Shown piece after piece: positions 26,549 to 37,270 of a DNA stretch of 64,000 bases. Position numbers and translations under genes: made by a program. Each line of letters opens with the position of its first letter. Positions within the stretch are counted from its first letter, which is position 1. Where the stretch lies: the NCBI RefSeq assembly GCF_000400715.1, contig NZ_KE007345.1, positions 72,351 through 136,350 on the forward strand, given 5' to 3'. A model generated the notes under the pieces. The model worked only from the letters and a program-made list of their open reading frames with translations. It made no database searches and had not been told where the DNA came from. The stretch is from Acinetobacter genomosp. 15BJ. Lineage in GTDB: Bacteria > Pseudomonadota > Gammaproteobacteria > Pseudomonadales > Moraxellaceae.

Positions 26549-27907
26549 TTATCCCTTAGGATGAGCAGTCGTTTTTCTCATTAACGTTTGATTATCATAT
26601 TGATGCGAAGTAAGGTGCGCTTGAAGTTGCGCCATAAAGTCCATTACGACTACGACGACAATCAATAAAGATGTTCCACCCAAATGGAATGGAATACCAA
26701 ACGAACTTTGCAGTACCATAGGCATTAAACACACTACAGTAATGTAAATTGCACCAATGAAGGTCAAACGGTTAAGAATATGATCTAAATAACGAGCCGT
26801 TTGCTCACCTGGGCGGATACCAGGCACATATGCCCCGCTACGCTTTAAATTCTCTGATACTTCTTTTGGGCTAAAAACTAGCGCCGTATAGAAATAACAG
26901 AAGAAGATAATTAACGCGCCAAAGAGCATTAGATACAACGGCTGTCCAGGCGATAACACCAATGCCAGATCTTGTAAGCTACGTTTCACAATCCCTGCAT
27001 TTGGATCAGCACTTCCTAACCATTGTCCCAAGCTCGCTGGAAATAATAACAATGAGCTTGCAAAAATCGCTGGAATTACACCCGCCATGTTAATTTTTAA
27101 CGGCAAGTGTGTTTGCTGTGCAGTAAACACACGACGACCTTGCTGTTTTTGTGCATAGTTCACTGGGATACGACGTTGTGCTTTTTCAATAAACACGATC
27201 GCAGCTAAAACGGCTAATGAGAGTAAACCGAATACAGCTAAACCTATTAAACTACCCTGACCATTTTGTACAGACGTAAACGACTGAATTACGAGATTTG
27301 GCAAACCTGCCACAATCCCCGCAAAAATGATCATCGAGATACCATTACCAACACCACGTTCGGTAATTTGCTCGCCCAACCACATCAAGAACATTGTTCC
27401 AGCAACTAACGAAGTTACTGCTGGAACATAGAATGCCAAACCTGAAGTTAAGGTAATACCTTGACTGATCAAGCCAGCACACATCCCTACACCTTGCACG
27501 AGTGCAAGAAATAAGGTGCCGTAGCGTGTATATTGATTGATCTTACGTTTGCCTTGCTCGCCTTCTTTTTTCAAAGCTTCTAGCGAAGGGACTACCGTAG
27601 ACATTAGCTGCACGATAATCGATGCAGAAATATACGGCATAATCCCTAACGCCAGAATCGACATGCGTTCTAATGCACCACCAGAGAACATGTTAAATAA
27701 ACCTAAGAAGGTACCTTCATTAGCTTTAAAAAACTGTGCTAGCGCTACATTATCAATCCCCGGCAACGGAATATGCGCTCCTAGTCGAAAGACCAATAAC
27801 GCGCCAATCAAAAACATTAATCGACGAATAATTTCACGGTATTTCACATGAAATGGTTGGCCTTTCATCATGTTTACATGACCAGAAGAACTAGGAGTCA
27901 TAGACAC
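26549..27907 (-). CDS. secY: Protein translocase subunit SecY
   Basis: 452 residues with ten transmembrane helices; it forms the protein-conducting channel of the inner membrane with SecE and SecG. The plug region ([20 protein letters not shown]) and the cytoplasmic loop with [20 protein letters not shown] are conserved. It starts six bases after rplO, so the two are translated in close coupling. The normal place in the spc operon between L15 and L36 is kept. Confidence 0.97.
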   Translation of the reverse strand: MSMTPSSSGHVNMMKGQPFHVKYREIIRRLMFLIGALLVFRLGAHIPLPGIDNVALAQFFKANEGTFLGLFNMFSGGALERMSILALGIMPYISASIIVQLMSTVVPSLEALKKEGEQGKRKINQYTRYGTLFLALVQGVGMCAGLISQGITLTSGLAFYVPAVTSLVAGTMFLMWLGEQITERGVGNGISMIIFAGIVAGLPNLVIQSFTSVQNGQGSLIGLAVFGLLSLAVLAAIVFIEKAQRRIPVNYAQKQQGRRVFTAQQTHLPLKINMAGVIPAIFASSLLLFPASLGQWLGSADPNAGIVKRSLQDLALVLSPGQPLYLMLFGALIIFFCYFYTALVFSPKEVSENLKRSGAYVPGIRPGEQTARYLDHILNRLTFIGAIYITVVCLMPMVLQSSFGIPFHLGGTSLLIVVVVVMDFMAQLQAHLTSHQYDNQTLMRKTTAHPKG

Positions 27908-27913
27908 TCGAGA

Positions 27914-28354
27914 TTACTCCTCGACTTTACCGCCAGCAGCTTCAACAGCAGCTTTAGCGCCTTTAGTCAACACAACACCTTTAACAGTGAATGCGCGAGT
28001 GATTTCACCAGAAAGAACGATGCGAGCACGAATTTGGTCACGACGAACAACATTCGCAGCTTTTAAAGTTTCAAGGCTAACAACATCACCTTCAACTTTA
28101 TTCAACTCAGACAAACGTACTTCAGCAGTTTTCAAAGCGATTTGGCTAGTGAAACCGAATTTAGGCAAACGACGATATAACGCAGTTTGACCGCCTTCAA
28201 AGCCTGGACGAGTACCACCACTTTTACGTGAGTTCTGACCTTTGACACCACGGCCACCAGTCTTACCAACGCCAGAACCGATACCACGGCCTAAACGACG
28301 GTTATCACGCTTAGCACCTTCTGCAGGTGCAAGTTCATTTAAACGCAGAGTCAT
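27914..28354 (-). CDS. rplO: 50S ribosomal protein L15
   Basis: 146 residues. [20 protein letters not shown] and the glycine/basic extension [19 protein letters not shown] that penetrates 23S rRNA are present. It starts three bases after the rpmD stop and acts late in 50S assembly. Confidence 0.96.
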   Translation of the reverse strand: MTLRLNELAPAEGAKRDNRRLGRGIGSGVGKTGGRGVKGQNSRKSGGTRPGFEGGQTALYRRLPKFGFTSQIALKTAEVRLSELNKVEGDVVSLETLKAANVVRRDQIRARIVLSGEITRAFTVKGVVLTKGAKAAVEAAGGKVEE

Positions 28355-28357
28355 GGC

Positions 28358-28534
28358 TTATTCCTCTACACTAACCATATAGTAAACTTTGTTGACCATA
28401 CCACGGTTAGAAGGCGTATCTTGCACTTCTACAGTATGACCAATACGACGCAGACCTAAACCTTTAAGGCAAAGTTTATGATTTTTTAAACGATGCGAAG
28501 AAGATTTAGTCTGGGTAACTTTAATCGTTTTCAT
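28358..28534 (-). CDS. rpmD: 50S ribosomal protein L30
   Basis: 58 residues, starting [19 protein letters not shown] and containing [20 protein letters not shown], the family core. The small size is normal. It fills the gap between rpsE and rplO with 6 and 3 bases on either side. Confidence 0.95.
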   Translation of the reverse strand: MKTIKVTQTKSSSHRLKNHKLCLKGLGLRRIGHTVEVQDTPSNRGMVNKVYYMVSVEE

Positions 28535-28540
28535 GATTGA

Positions 28541-29038
28541 TTACCCTTGAATTTGTTCTACTGAAAGACCACGTTTCGCAGCGACTTTCTCAGGAGAAGT
28601 CATATCACGCAAACCTTTGAAAGTTGCGTTCACTACGTTAGCAGCATTTGTAGAACCATAACATTTAGCAAGTACGTTATGTACACCTGCAGCTTCAAGA
28701 ACGGCACGCATAGCGCCACCAGCAATTACGCCAGTACCTTCTGAAGCAGGTTGCATGTATACACGGCTTGCGCCATGACGAGCATTCACAGGGTGTTGTA
28801 AAGTAGTACCCGCAAGGTCTACAGTAATCATGTTACGACGAGCAGCTTCAAGTGCTTTAGAAATAGCAGCTGGAACTTCACGTGCTTTACCACGACCAAA
28901 ACCTACGCGACCATTACCATCGCCCACAACAGTTAATGCTGTGAAAGAGAAGATACGACCACCTTTAACAACCTTGGCTACACGATCAACGGCAACCAGC
29001 TTTTCAACGAGACCTTCGTTTTGTTCAACTTTCGCCAT
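28541..29038 (-). CDS. rpsE: 30S ribosomal protein S5
   Basis: 165 residues. The S5 N-terminal RNA-binding motif [20 protein letters not shown] and the C-terminal domain [17 protein letters not shown] are intact. S5 contributes to decoding fidelity and to the mRNA helicase site with S3 and S4. It starts two bases after rplR. Confidence 0.96.
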   Translation of the reverse strand: MAKVEQNEGLVEKLVAVDRVAKVVKGGRIFSFTALTVVGDGNGRVGFGRGKAREVPAAISKALEAARRNMITVDLAGTTLQHPVNARHGASRVYMQPASEGTGVIAGGAMRAVLEAAGVHNVLAKCYGSTNAANVVNATFKGLRDMTSPEKVAAKRGLSVEQIQG

Positions 29039-29040
29039 GA

Positions 29041-29391
29041 TTAGAACTCCAAGCCGCCTTCACGAGCAGCATCAGCCAAGGCTTTGATACGACCATGATA
29101 TTTAAAACCAGAACGGTCAAATGCAACTTTGGTAACACCAGCTGCTTTAGCACGTTCTGCGATCAAAGCACCAACTTTCGTAGCTGCATCTACATTACCT
29201 GTAGTACCGCTACGTAAAGATGCATCTAAAGTTGAAGCTTGCGCTAAAACTTTTCCACCATCTGCTGAAATAACTTGCGCATAGATGTGACGCGGCGTGC
29301 GGTTTACACACAAACGAGTCGCACCCAATGCACGAATGTGCAAGCGTGTGCTTTTCGCACGACGCAAACGGGTTTGTTTCTTTTCGTTCAT
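29041..29391 (-). CDS. rplR: 50S ribosomal protein L18
   Basis: 116 residues. The basic N-terminus [16 protein letters not shown] and the C-terminal [20 protein letters not shown] are typical. L18 binds 5S rRNA with L5 and L25. It lies 14 bases after rplF. Confidence 0.96.
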   Translation of the reverse strand: MNEKKQTRLRRAKSTRLHIRALGATRLCVNRTPRHIYAQVISADGGKVLAQASTLDASLRSGTTGNVDAATKVGALIAERAKAAGVTKVAFDRSGFKYHGRIKALADAAREGGLEF

Positions 29392-29405
29392 AAGAACCTC
29401 GCGCC

Positions 29406-29939
29406 TTATTTCTTCTTAGCTTCTTTACGAAGAATAACTTCATCCGAATAACGAACACCTTTACCTTTATATGGTTCAGGAGAACGGTATGCACGGATTT
29501 CCGCTGCCACTTGACCTAACAACTGCTTGTTTGCTGATTTCAAAATGATTTCAGTAGCAGTTGGAGTTTCCGCTGTTACACCTTCAGGTAAAGCGTAGTC
29601 AATCGGGTGTGAGTAACCAAGGTTAAGGTTTACAGAAGTACCCTTAACCGCAGCTTTATAACCAACACCAACAAGCTGTAACTTACGTTCGAAGCCTTCG
29701 CTAACACCTTTTACAAGGTTGTTCAATACAGCGCGAGCAGTACCAGCCTGCATCCAAGCGTCTTTCGACTCTTTAGCTGGAGCAAGTTGAAGTTTACCTT
29801 CTTCCTGTTTTAGCTCGACCAGCGCATGCAGGTTGAAAGACAATGTACCTTTGCTGCCTTTCACTTCGACCTGCCGGCCGTTCTGAGTAACTGTTACACC
29901 GTTAGGTACAGTTACTGGGGCTTTAGCCACACGAGACAT
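29406..29939 (-). CDS. rplF: 50S ribosomal protein L6
   Basis: 177 residues, two related domains. The C-terminal signature [20 protein letters not shown] is intact. L6 lies near the factor-binding site on the large subunit. It lies 13 bases after rpsH. Confidence 0.96.
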   Translation of the reverse strand: MSRVAKAPVTVPNGVTVTQNGRQVEVKGSKGTLSFNLHALVELKQEEGKLQLAPAKESKDAWMQAGTARAVLNNLVKGVSEGFERKLQLVGVGYKAAVKGTSVNLNLGYSHPIDYALPEGVTAETPTATEIILKSANKQLLGQVAAEIRAYRSPEPYKGKGVRYSDEVILRKEAKKK

Positions 29940-29952
29940 GAGGAATCACCTA

Positions 29953-30348
29953 TTAAGAAACAAAAGCAATAACTTCACCACCAACGCCTGCAGCACGTGC
30001 AGCGCGATCAGTCATGATGCCTTTGCTTGTAGAAACAATTGCAATACCTAAACCTTGCTTAACGCTAGGAATTTTATCTTTACCGCGATATTGACGTAGA
30101 CCTGGACGGCTTACACGCTTAACGGTTTCGATAACTGGTTTGCCTTCGAAATATTTTAAAGTAATTGTCAAAGTAGCTTTTGCTTCTTCAGAAGCAACTT
30201 CTACATTTGAAATATAACCTTCTTGTTGAAGTACGTTTGCAATTGAAACTTTCAACTTAGAAGAAGGCATAGAAACAGTTTGTTTCTTAGCCATTTGTGC
30301 GTTACGAACACGTGTTAACATGTCGGCAACGGTATCTTGCATACTCAT
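29953..30348 (-). CDS. rpsH: 30S ribosomal protein S8
   Basis: 131 residues, starting [20 protein letters not shown]. The C-terminal [20 protein letters not shown] binds helix 21 of 16S rRNA. In E. coli S8 represses the spc genes by binding the rplX-rplE region. It lies 11 bases after rpsN. Confidence 0.96.
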   Translation of the reverse strand: MSMQDTVADMLTRVRNAQMAKKQTVSMPSSKLKVSIANVLQQEGYISNVEVASEEAKATLTITLKYFEGKPVIETVKRVSRPGLRQYRGKDKIPSVKQGLGIAIVSTSKGIMTDRAARAAGVGGEVIAFVS

Positions 30349-30359
30349 TTAGTCGCTCC

Positions 30360-30665
30360 TTACCAGCTTGCCTTAACAACGCCTGGTACATCACCCTGCA
30401 TTACTGTGTCACGTAATTTGTTACGGCTTAAACCGAACTTACGGAAGTAACCATGAGGACGACCAGTTAAACCACAACGGTTACGAAGACGTACTGGAGA
30501 TGCGTTACGCGGCAATGCCTGTAACTTTAATGTCGCTTCGAAACGTTCTTCGTCACTTGCATTTACATTTGCAATCGTTGCTTTTAATTCAGCACGTTTT
30601 GCAGCGTATTTAGCAACTGTCTTTTCGCGTTTCAATTCGCGATTAATCATACCTTTCTTAGCCAT
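30360..30665 (-). CDS. rpsN: 30S ribosomal protein S14
   Basis: 101 residues, the long zinc-free form: the only Cys is in [29 protein letters not shown] is the usual start. It belongs to the 30S head near S3 and S10. Confidence 0.96.
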   Translation of the reverse strand: MAKKGMINRELKREKTVAKYAAKRAELKATIANVNASDEERFEATLKLQALPRNASPVRLRNRCGLTGRPHGYFRKFGLSRNKLRDTVMQGDVPGVVKASW

Positions 30666-30674
30666 ATCGACCTC

Positions 30675-31211
30675 TTATTTGAACGGGAAGCCGAATGCAC
30701 GCATAAGCGCACGGCCTTCGTCATCGCTACGAGCAGTTGTCGTAATAGTGATGTCTAAACCACGGATACGATCAATCTTGTCAAAATCGATTTCAGGGAA
30801 AACGATTTGCTCTTTTAAACCCATAGAGTAGTTACCACGACCATCAAATGATTTCGAAGAGAAACCACGGAAGTCACGGATACGAGGGATTGCGATCGAG
30901 ATCAAACGATCCAAGAATTCGTACATTTGGTCGCCGCGTAAAGTAACTTTACAACCGATCGGCCAACCATCACGGATTTTGAAACCAGCGATTGATTTAC
31001 GAGCAAGTGTCACAACTGGTTTTTGACCAGCAATGAGTTGCATATCAGCAACAGCGCCATCTAATAATTTCTTATCAGTTGCAGCTGCGCCTACACCCAT
31101 GTTAAGAGTGATTTTTGTGATGCGAGGAATATCCATCACATTCTTAACGCTAAGTTCTTCTTGTAACTTTGCTTTAAGTTCGTCGTTGTAACGTGCTTTA
31201 AGTCTGGCCAT
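30675..31211 (-). CDS. rplE: 50S ribosomal protein L5
   Basis: 178 residues. [20 protein letters not shown] and the C-terminal [20 protein letters not shown] are the family motifs. L5 binds 5S rRNA and contacts the P-site tRNA. It stands between rplX and rpsN. Confidence 0.96.
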   Translation of the reverse strand: MARLKARYNDELKAKLQEELSVKNVMDIPRITKITLNMGVGAAATDKKLLDGAVADMQLIAGQKPVVTLARKSIAGFKIRDGWPIGCKVTLRGDQMYEFLDRLISIAIPRIRDFRGFSSKSFDGRGNYSMGLKEQIVFPEIDFDKIDRIRGLDITITTTARSDDEGRALMRAFGFPFK

Positions 31212-31226
31212 TGCCTTTTCAACCTA

Positions 31227-31544
31227 TTACTTCGCTACCGCCACTGATTCACCATTTGATTTATAAACACGAGTTTTCGCGCCGTCAATCACTTGGTAAC
31301 CAATACGGTCAGCCTTTTGGGTTGTAGCATTAAAAATTGCCACGTTTGAAATATGAAGCGTAGCCTCTTGAGTAACGATGCCGCCTTCAGCGCCAGTTAC
31401 ACGGTTTGGCTTTTGATGCTTCTTCACTAAGTTAAGGCCTTCGACCTTAACTCGATCTTCAGAAACTGACAAAACGATACCTTGTTTGCCTTTTTCTTTA
31501 CCTGCGATCACAATTACTTGATCGCCTTTTTTAATCTTAGCCAT
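31227..31544 (-). CDS. rplX: 50S ribosomal protein L24
   Basis: 105 residues with the KOW motif [20 protein letters not shown] (about 5-24). L24 is an early assembly initiator near the exit tunnel. The start lies nine bases after the rplN stop. Confidence 0.96.
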   Translation of the reverse strand: MAKIKKGDQVIVIAGKEKGKQGIVLSVSEDRVKVEGLNLVKKHQKPNRVTGAEGGIVTQEATLHISNVAIFNATTQKADRIGYQVIDGAKTRVYKSNGESVAVAK

Positions 31545-31553
31545 GATTGCCTC

Positions 31554-31922
31554 TTATAGAACTTCAGGAGCCAATGAAATGATTTTCATGAACTGTTCAG
31601 TACGAAGTTCACGAGTCACTGGTCCGAAGATACGAGTAGCAATCGGAGCTTTGTTGTTGTTCAAAATAACAGCTGCGTTATCGTCGAAACGAATAACTGA
31701 ACCGTCTGGACGACGGATGCCGAACTTTGTACGAACAACTACAGCATTCATCACGTCACCTTTTTTAACACGTGCGCGTGGAATTGCTTCTTTTACAGTA
31801 ACTTTAATAATATCGCCAACTGAAGCATAACGACGGTGTGAACCACCAAGTACTTTAATACATTGTACGCGGCGTGCACCACTATTGTCTGCTACGTCGA
31901 GCATACTTTCGGTTTGAATCAT
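31554..31922 (-). CDS. rplN: 50S ribosomal protein L14
   Basis: 122 residues from ATG 31922, the standard length; the frame is open 33 bases further upstream but [19 protein letters not shown] is the conserved start. L14 forms bridges to the 30S subunit. It is the first gene of the spc part and is preceded by a 92-base gap with a long hairpin. Confidence 0.96.
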   Translation of the reverse strand: MIQTESMLDVADNSGARRVQCIKVLGGSHRRYASVGDIIKVTVKEAIPRARVKKGDVMNAVVVRTKFGIRRPDGSVIRFDDNAAVILNNNKAPIATRIFGPVTRELRTEQFMKIISLAPEVL

Positions 31923-31941
31923 TGCCCTACTCCAAAACCGA

Positions 31942-31999
31942 GCATCACCGGTCACAATTTCGAAAGGCTCAAAGAGTACTCGAAATTGTCCGATGATGC
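31942..31999 (-). promoter_or_regulatory. Long hairpin between rpsQ and rplN
   Basis: Minus strand: outer pairs GCATCA/TGATGC, then CGG/CCG, then a perfect 10-bp block ACAATTTCGA/TCGAAATTGT, with short bulges and a 16-base loop. It fills most of the 92-base gap at the S10/spc boundary. No T-run follows, so it is not an ordinary terminator; RNA processing or autoregulation is possible. Confidence 0.55.
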
Positions 32000-32014
32000 A
32001 ACAAGAACGTCTAA

Positions 32015-32272
32015 TTACTCAGCAGCAGCTTCAACTACTTCCACTAAAGTCCAAGCTTTAGTTTTAGAAATTGGGCGGCTTTCTTTGATGGTTACCAAGT
32101 CGCCTAATTTAGCAACATTGTTCTCATCATGAGCGTGTAATTTAGTTGAACGGCGGATTGATTTGCCATACAACGGGTGTTGAACGCGGCGTTCAATAAG
32201 CACAACAATAGACTTGTCCATTTTGTCGCTTACGACTTTGCCGGTTAACGTGCGGACTGTTTTTTCACTCAT
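32015..32272 (-). CDS. rpsQ: 30S ribosomal protein S17
   Basis: 85 residues, an OB fold. [20 protein letters not shown] and [20 protein letters not shown] are typical. It overlaps the end of rpmC by four bases (ATGA), so translation is probably coupled. Confidence 0.96.
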   Translation of the reverse strand: MSEKTVRTLTGKVVSDKMDKSIVVLIERRVQHPLYGKSIRRSTKLHAHDENNVAKLGDLVTIKESRPISKTKAWTLVEVVEAAAE

Positions 32273-32466
32273 TGTCCGTTCCCCTGTTTTTCGGTAAGGA
32301 GTGTCTTAATACGAGCAATTGTCTTACGAGCAATTTGCACTTCATGCGATTTGCCTAGTTGACCAGTTGCTTTCGCCATACGAAGACGGAATTGGTTAAG
32401 CTGTTGCTCATCAAGCAAAGCTTTCAACTCTTCTACCGACTTTTCACGTAGATCTTTAGTTTTCAT
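32269..32466 (-). CDS. rpmC: 50S ribosomal protein L29
   Basis: 65 residues, two helices. [19 protein letters not shown] starts it and the end is normal. It overlaps rplP by one base and rpsQ by four, a run of tightly coupled genes. L29 sits at the tunnel exit where SRP and trigger factor dock. Confidence 0.96.
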   Translation of the reverse strand: MKTKDLREKSVEELKALLDEQQLNQFRLRMAKATGQLGKSHEVQIARKTIARIKTLLTEKQGNGQ

Positions 32467-32879
32467 TACATCACCGTCCGAGTCACGATAGTGGTTTTAA
32501 ACGGGAGTTTAGCAGCAGCTAAAGCAAAAGCTTCACGCGCTAACTCATCGCTAACACCTTCAATTTCGTACAGGATCTTACCTGGCTGGATCTGACAAAC
32601 CCAGTATTCCACGCTACCCTTACCTTTACCCATACGTACTTCTAATGGTTTTTCGGTAATTGGTTTGTCTGGGAATACGCGGATGAAGATTTTACCACCA
32701 CGTTTGATACGACGGCTAATGGTACGACGTGCAGCTTCAATCTGACGCGCAGTCATACGACCACGTTCAGTTGCTTTAATTGCAATCGAACCAAATGATA
32801 CTGTACTACCACGATGCGCTAGACCAGTGTTACGGCCTTTGTGCACTTTACGGAATTTGGTACGTTTAGGTTGCAACAT
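32466..32879 (-). CDS. rplP: 50S ribosomal protein L16
   Basis: 137 residues. [19 protein letters not shown] and the basic central part [19 protein letters not shown] are conserved. L16 contacts the A-site tRNA elbow. It starts three bases after rpsC. Confidence 0.96.
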   Translation of the reverse strand: MLQPKRTKFRKVHKGRNTGLAHRGSTVSFGSIAIKATERGRMTARQIEAARRTISRRIKRGGKIFIRVFPDKPITEKPLEVRMGKGKGSVEYWVCQIQPGKILYEIEGVSDELAREAFALAAAKLPFKTTIVTRTVM

Positions 32880-32882
32880 GGA

Positions 32883-33635
32883 TTATTCTCCCTTGTCAGC
32901 AGCACGGTCACCGCGACGACCACGACGCTCTTGACCTTCACCACGACCACGACCACGTTTAGCTGGACGCTCTTCAGCAGGAGCAGGGTTCATGACTTGT
33001 TTCATGCCACCTAAGATCTCGCCACGGAAAATCCAAACTTTAACACCGATCGTACCGTATGTTGTTTCTGCGCGCATAGTTGCATAGTCGATGTCAGCAC
33101 GAAGCGTATGCAAAGGTACACGACCTTCACGATACCACTCAGTACGAGCAATCTCTGCACCACCTAAACGGCCAGAAACTTCAACTTTGATACCTTTAGC
33201 GCCAGCACGCATTGTGTTTTGAACCGCACGCTTCATAGCACGACGGAACATAACACGCTTTTCTAATTGAGAAGCAATCGCTTCAGCAACTAAACGTGCG
33301 TCCAAGTCAGGGCGATCAATTTCATTGATGCTAACTTGAGCTGGAACACCCATAATGTTGGTGAGTTCGCGCTGTAATTTCTCAATATCTTCGCCTTTCT
33401 TACCGATAACGATACCAGGACGAGCAGTGCTAATTGTTACTTTAGCAGCGCCTGTAGGACGTTCGATAAGAATATTGCTGATCATCGCGTTTTTAAGTTT
33501 TTTAGTTAAAAACTCACGAACTTGAAGATCTTTAAGCAAGTATTCAGCGTATTGTTTCGGACTCGCATACCAGTTAGCGTTATGACGTTTCACAACACCT
33601 AGGCGGATACCGATTGGATGAACCTTCTGACCCAT
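32883..33635 (-). CDS. rpsC: 30S ribosomal protein S3
   Basis: 250 residues. The N-terminal [19 protein letters not shown] and the KH-domain motif [17 protein letters not shown] (about 70-86) are intact. The C-terminus is extended by a Arg/Gly/Glu-rich tail ([18 protein letters not shown]), longer than in E. coli, common in this group. It starts one base after rplV. Confidence 0.96.
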   Translation of the reverse strand: MGQKVHPIGIRLGVVKRHNANWYASPKQYAEYLLKDLQVREFLTKKLKNAMISNILIERPTGAAKVTISTARPGIVIGKKGEDIEKLQRELTNIMGVPAQVSINEIDRPDLDARLVAEAIASQLEKRVMFRRAMKRAVQNTMRAGAKGIKVEVSGRLGGAEIARTEWYREGRVPLHTLRADIDYATMRAETTYGTIGVKVWIFRGEILGGMKQVMNPAPAEERPAKRGRGRGEGQERRGRRGDRAADKGE

Positions 33636-33636
33636 A

Positions 33637-33969
33637 TCAAACCCCTACCTTAACGGTGATGTGACAAGTACGCTTAGTAATACGATCTGCACGGCCTTTA
33701 GCACGTGGCATGATACGTTTAAGGCTCATGCCTTCATCAACGTAAATCGTAGTTACTTTAAGGTCATCAACATCTAAGCTGTTGTTGTGTTCAGCATTCG
33801 CGATTGCAGATTCAAGTGCTTTTTTAACGAGCACAGCTGCTTTCTTGTTGCTGAAGTTCAAAATGTCTATCGCACGTGCAACCGACTTACCACGGATCAA
33901 ATCAGCAACTAAACGTGCTTTTTGTGCCGAGATAGCGGCACCGCGTAATTTAGCAGTTACTTCCATCAT
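33637..33969 (-). CDS. rplV: 50S ribosomal protein L22
   Basis: 110 residues (109 if the second ATG is used). The tunnel-lining hairpin contains [17 protein letters not shown] (about 82-98), where macrolide resistance changes arise in other bacteria; it looks wild type. It lies eight bases after rpsS. Confidence 0.96.
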   Translation of the reverse strand: MMEVTAKLRGAAISAQKARLVADLIRGKSVARAIDILNFSNKKAAVLVKKALESAIANAEHNNSLDVDDLKVTTIYVDEGMSLKRIMPRAKGRADRITKRTCHITVKVGV

Positions 33970-33977
33970 AGCACCTA

Positions 33978-34253
33978 TTAACGTTTAGACTTCTTATCAA
34001 CACCGTGACCACGATAGGTACGAGTTGGCGCGAATTCACCCAATTTATGACCAACCATGTGTTCAGTAACAATTACTGGAACGTGGTTACGGCCATTGTG
34101 AACAGAAATTGTTAAACCAACAAAGTCTGGAAGGATCATTGAACGACGTGACCAAGTTTTGATCGGCTTACGGTTGTTAGCAGCAATCGCAGCTTCAACC
34201 TTAGCGAACAAATGCGCGTCGACGAATGGACCTTTTTTTAATGAACGAGGCAT
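33978..34253 (-). CDS. rpsS: 30S ribosomal protein S19
   Basis: 91 residues. [20 protein letters not shown] and the motif [19 protein letters not shown] are family signatures. S19 sits in the head and pairs with S13. Confidence 0.96.
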   Translation of the reverse strand: MPRSLKKGPFVDAHLFAKVEAAIAANNRKPIKTWSRRSMILPDFVGLTISVHNGRNHVPVIVTEHMVGHKLGEFAPTRTYRGHGVDKKSKR

Positions 34254-34266
34254 TATTCAGATTCCC

Positions 34267-35091
34267 TTACTTGACGCGACGGTCGCGAATAATCATCTTA
34301 GTCGTACGCTTATTGGTACGTGTCTTGTACCCTTTAGCTTTTTGACCCCATGGACTTACAGGTTGAATACCTTTACTACGTCCTTCACCACCACCGTGTG
34401 GATGGTCTACTGGGTTCATCGCCATACCACGAACGGTAGGACGAATACCACGCCAGCGCGCAGCACCAGCTTTACCCAATGAACGAAGGTTGCTTTCTTG
34501 GTTAGAAACTTCACCAATTACAGCACGACATTCAACATGGACTTTACGCATTTCACCAGAACGTAAACGAACGATAGCGTAAGAACCATCACGACCCAAC
34601 AACTGAACTGAAGTACCAGCAGAACGTGCTAATTGAGCACCTTTACCGATTTTAAGTTCAAGGTTATGAAGGGTAGAACCGATTGGCATGTTACGAAGTG
34701 GTAAACAGTTACCTGGACGAATTGGAGCATCGTTACCAGATTGAACTTTATCACCAGCACGTAGGCCTTTAGGCGCAATGATGTAACGACGTTCACCGTC
34801 AGCATATTTCAATAAAGCAATATGAGCTGTACGGTTAGGATCGTATTCAATACGCTCTACAGTCGCAGGAATACTATCTTTGTTACGTTTAAAATCAACA
34901 ATACGGTAGTTTTGCTTATGACCACCACCCACGTGACGTGTAGTGATGTGACCATTGTTATTACGACCACCAGTACGTTTTTTAGCTTCTACCAACGGTG
35001 CATAAGGAGCGCCTTTGTGAAGATGGTCATGAACCACTTTCTCTACAAAGCGACGTCCTGGAGACGTTGGCTTACATTTTTGAATTGGCAT
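34267..35091 (-). CDS. rplB: 50S ribosomal protein L2
   Basis: 274 residues. The essential C-terminal segment [18 protein letters not shown], which reaches the peptidyl transferase centre, is intact. L2 is required for subunit joining. It lies 11 bases after rplW. Confidence 0.97.
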   Translation of the reverse strand: MPIQKCKPTSPGRRFVEKVVHDHLHKGAPYAPLVEAKKRTGGRNNNGHITTRHVGGGHKQNYRIVDFKRNKDSIPATVERIEYDPNRTAHIALLKYADGERRYIIAPKGLRAGDKVQSGNDAPIRPGNCLPLRNMPIGSTLHNLELKIGKGAQLARSAGTSVQLLGRDGSYAIVRLRSGEMRKVHVECRAVIGEVSNQESNLRSLGKAGAARWRGIRPTVRGMAMNPVDHPHGGGEGRSKGIQPVSPWGQKAKGYKTRTNKRTTKMIIRDRRVK

Positions 35092-35102
35092 AATTCTCGT
35101 CC

Positions 35103-35423
35103 TTATTCCGCTGCGTTTTCAGCGGTATCGCCCAAGTCAGCCATTTCTACATCTTGGCCAGCTTTCAGGGTGACGTATGCTTTTTTCACATCAGAACGAC
35201 GTCCTAATGTTTTACCAAAGCGTTTTGTTTTACCTTTAGTGATCGTTGTATTGATTTTTACAACTTCAACACCAAAGAGCTGCTCAACTGCTTTTTTGAT
35301 TTCAAGTTTGTTTGCATTTAATGCAACCTTGAACACTTGAACACCAGCAGTATCACCTAAAACTTGTGCTTTTTCTGAGAATACTGGTCCTAATAGGACT
35401 TGATAGATACGTTCGTTGTTCAT
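35103..35423 (-). CDS. rplW: 50S ribosomal protein L23
   Basis: 106 residues. [14 protein letters not shown] N-terminal motif ([14 protein letters not shown]) and the RNA-binding loop [19 protein letters not shown] are visible. L23 is the docking site for trigger factor and SRP at the exit tunnel. It overlaps rplD by four bases. Confidence 0.96.
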   Translation of the reverse strand: MNNERIYQVLLGPVFSEKAQVLGDTAGVQVFKVALNANKLEIKKAVEQLFGVEVVKINTTITKGKTKRFGKTLGRRSDVKKAYVTLKAGQDVEMADLGDTAENAAE

Positions 35424-36022
35424 CCGAGTTCTACCTCAATTTTCTTAGCAGCAGCTACAGACATTACAACTTTATCAAATGCGATCAAGCTAACAGGATC
35501 AATAGCAGTAGCATCAACCACATCAACGTGTGGAAGGTTGCGAGCTGCGAGATACAAGTTCTCATCTACAGCATCTGTAATGATCAATGCGCGAGTTGCA
35601 TTCAAGTCTGTAAGTTTTGCAAGCAAGTCTTTAGTTTTTGGAGCTGCAACAGCAAACTCTTCAACTAATACAAGACGATCTTGGCGAACAAGTTCAGCTA
35701 AGATACATTGCATTGCACCGCGATACATCTTACGGTTTACTTTCTGAGACCAATCTTGTGGGCGAGCAGCAAAAGTTTTACCACCACCAACCCAGATAGG
35801 GCTACGAATAGAACCCGCACGAGCGCGACCAGTACCTTTTTGACGGAATGGCTTTTTACCACCGCCAGAAACATCTGCACGTGATTTGTGAGCACGAGTA
35901 CCTTGACGACCACCAGCTAAATAAGCTGTAACAACTTGGTGTACAAGAGCTTCGTTAAATTCACGTCCGAAAGCAACTTCAGACAATTCAACAGCAGAGC
36001 CGGAAACAGTTTTTAAATTCAC
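35420..36022 (-). CDS. rplD: 50S ribosomal protein L4
   Basis: 200 residues. The long tunnel loop with [19 protein letters not shown] (about 55-75) is intact. In E. coli L4 also represses this operon through the S10 leader; whether it does so here is not known. It overlaps rplW by four bases and follows rplC by 11. Confidence 0.96.
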   Translation of the reverse strand: MNLKTVSGSAVELSEVAFGREFNEALVHQVVTAYLAGGRQGTRAHKSRADVSGGGKKPFRQKGTGRARAGSIRSPIWVGGGKTFAARPQDWSQKVNRKMYRGAMQCILAELVRQDRLVLVEEFAVAAPKTKDLLAKLTDLNATRALIITDAVDENLYLAARNLPHVDVVDATAIDPVSLIAFDKVVMSVAAAKKIEVELG

Positions 36023-36033
36023 AGTATTTCCCC

Positions 36034-36672
36034 TCAGGCCTTGATGGTAGGACGTACAACAACGTCACCGCCAGTTGAACCAGGAATAGCACCCTTAACA
36101 ACTAAAACAGAACGTTCAGCGTCAATAGATACAATTTCAAGACCTTGAACTGTTACGCGTTCGTCACCTAAGTGACCAGCCATTTTCTTGCCTTTGAACA
36201 CGCGACCAGGTGTCTGGTTTTGACCTGTAGAACCTAATACACGGTGAGATACAGAGTTACCATGAGTAGCATCTTGCGTACGGAAATTCCAACGCTTAAC
36301 ACCACCTTGGAAACCTTTACCTTTTGACTGACCAGTTACGTCAACAATTTGACCAACTGTGAACAGATCAACACCGATAGAAGCACCCACTTCACGGCCT
36401 TCAAGCTCAGCTTCAGTAACACGGAACTCTTTAACTAAACGACCAGCAGCAACACCCGCTTTCGCGAAGTGACCTTTCTGAGCGTTAGTTACGCGCGATT
36501 CGCGACGTTCACCAGTAGTTACTTGAATTGCTTGATAACCATCAGTTTCAAGTGTTTTGATTTGCGTAATGCGGTTTGGATCGACTTCGATAACTGTAAC
36601 AGGTACAGATACACCAGCATCTGTAAAGACGCGAGTCATACCACATTTGCGACCGACTAAACCAATAGCCAT
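36034..36672 (-). CDS. rplC: 50S ribosomal protein L3
   Basis: 212 residues from ATG 36672 ([20 protein letters not shown]); an ATG two codons earlier is possible but not expected. The loop near the peptidyl transferase centre, [20 protein letters not shown], is present. L3 is an early assembly protein. Confidence 0.96.
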   Translation of the reverse strand: MAIGLVGRKCGMTRVFTDAGVSVPVTVIEVDPNRITQIKTLETDGYQAIQVTTGERRESRVTNAQKGHFAKAGVAAGRLVKEFRVTEAELEGREVGASIGVDLFTVGQIVDVTGQSKGKGFQGGVKRWNFRTQDATHGNSVSHRVLGSTGQNQTPGRVFKGKKMAGHLGDERVTVQGLEIVSIDAERSVLVVKGAIPGSTGGDVVVRPTIKA

Positions 36673-36731
36673 GTGCATAAACCTCTAAAAAAGCGGCCTA
36701 ATTAACTTATAAAGTTAATCAACCGAAAGCC

Positions 36732-37043
36732 TTAACCCAAAGCGATCTGAACATCAACACCAGCAGCAAGATCTAACTTCATCAATGCATCAACAGTTTT
36801 ATCTGTTGGTTGAACGATGTCGATCAAACGCTTATAAGTGCGGATTTCGTACTGATCACGAGCGTCTTTGTTGACGTGTGGTGAAGTAAGAACGTTGAAG
36901 CGTTCGATGCGAGTAGGCATCGGAATTGGACCACACACTTGTGCGCCAGTACGCTTAGCGGTTTCTACGATCTCTTGAGCAGATTGATCAATCAGACGAT
37001 GATCAAAAGACTTCAAACGGATACGAATTCTCTGGTTAGACAT
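36732..37043 (-). CDS. rpsJ: 30S ribosomal protein S10 / Nus factor NusE
   Basis: 103 residues from ATG 37043, the standard length; an upstream frame extension of 12 codons lacks a ribosome site, while GGAG lies about eight bases before this start. [20 protein letters not shown] is typical. S10 also acts as NusE in antitermination with NusB. First gene of the whole 13-kb cluster. Confidence 0.96.
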
Positions 37044-37082
37044 ACCAGTAAACTCCAAGCCAAATATATAAAGAATCACCCA

Positions 37083-37115
37083 TGACGCACCTCACCATTC
37101 TGGTAAGTGTCAAGG
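37083..37115 (-). promoter_or_regulatory. Hairpin in the S10 leader
   Basis: Minus strand: TGACACTTACCA, loop GAA, TGGTGAGGTGCGTCA, a long stem with small mismatches about 40 bases before rpsJ. The position corresponds to leader hairpins in other gammaproteobacteria; the L4-binding structure itself cannot be verified here. Confidence 0.45.
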
Positions 37116-37208
37116 GCAGTGAAAATCACTAAGGTCATGATCGATGCCACGACTGTAATGCGTTAACTACTTTCTTCGTAGTAAACGCCCTCCATTTGAG
37201 GGTCGCTC

Positions 37209-37237
37209 ATTATAACGATTGTTTAAGTCTTATGCAA
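37209..37237 (-). promoter_or_regulatory. Promoter of the S10 operon
   Basis: Minus strand: -35 TTGCAT, 17 bases, perfect -10 TATAAT. Transcription from about 37202 gives a leader of roughly 160 bases before rpsJ, containing hairpins such as ACCCTC/GAGGGC and 37083-37115. Confidence 0.8.
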
Positions 37238-37270
37238 TTCTTCTTTTCATTTTTTAAGCAATCAATCCGG

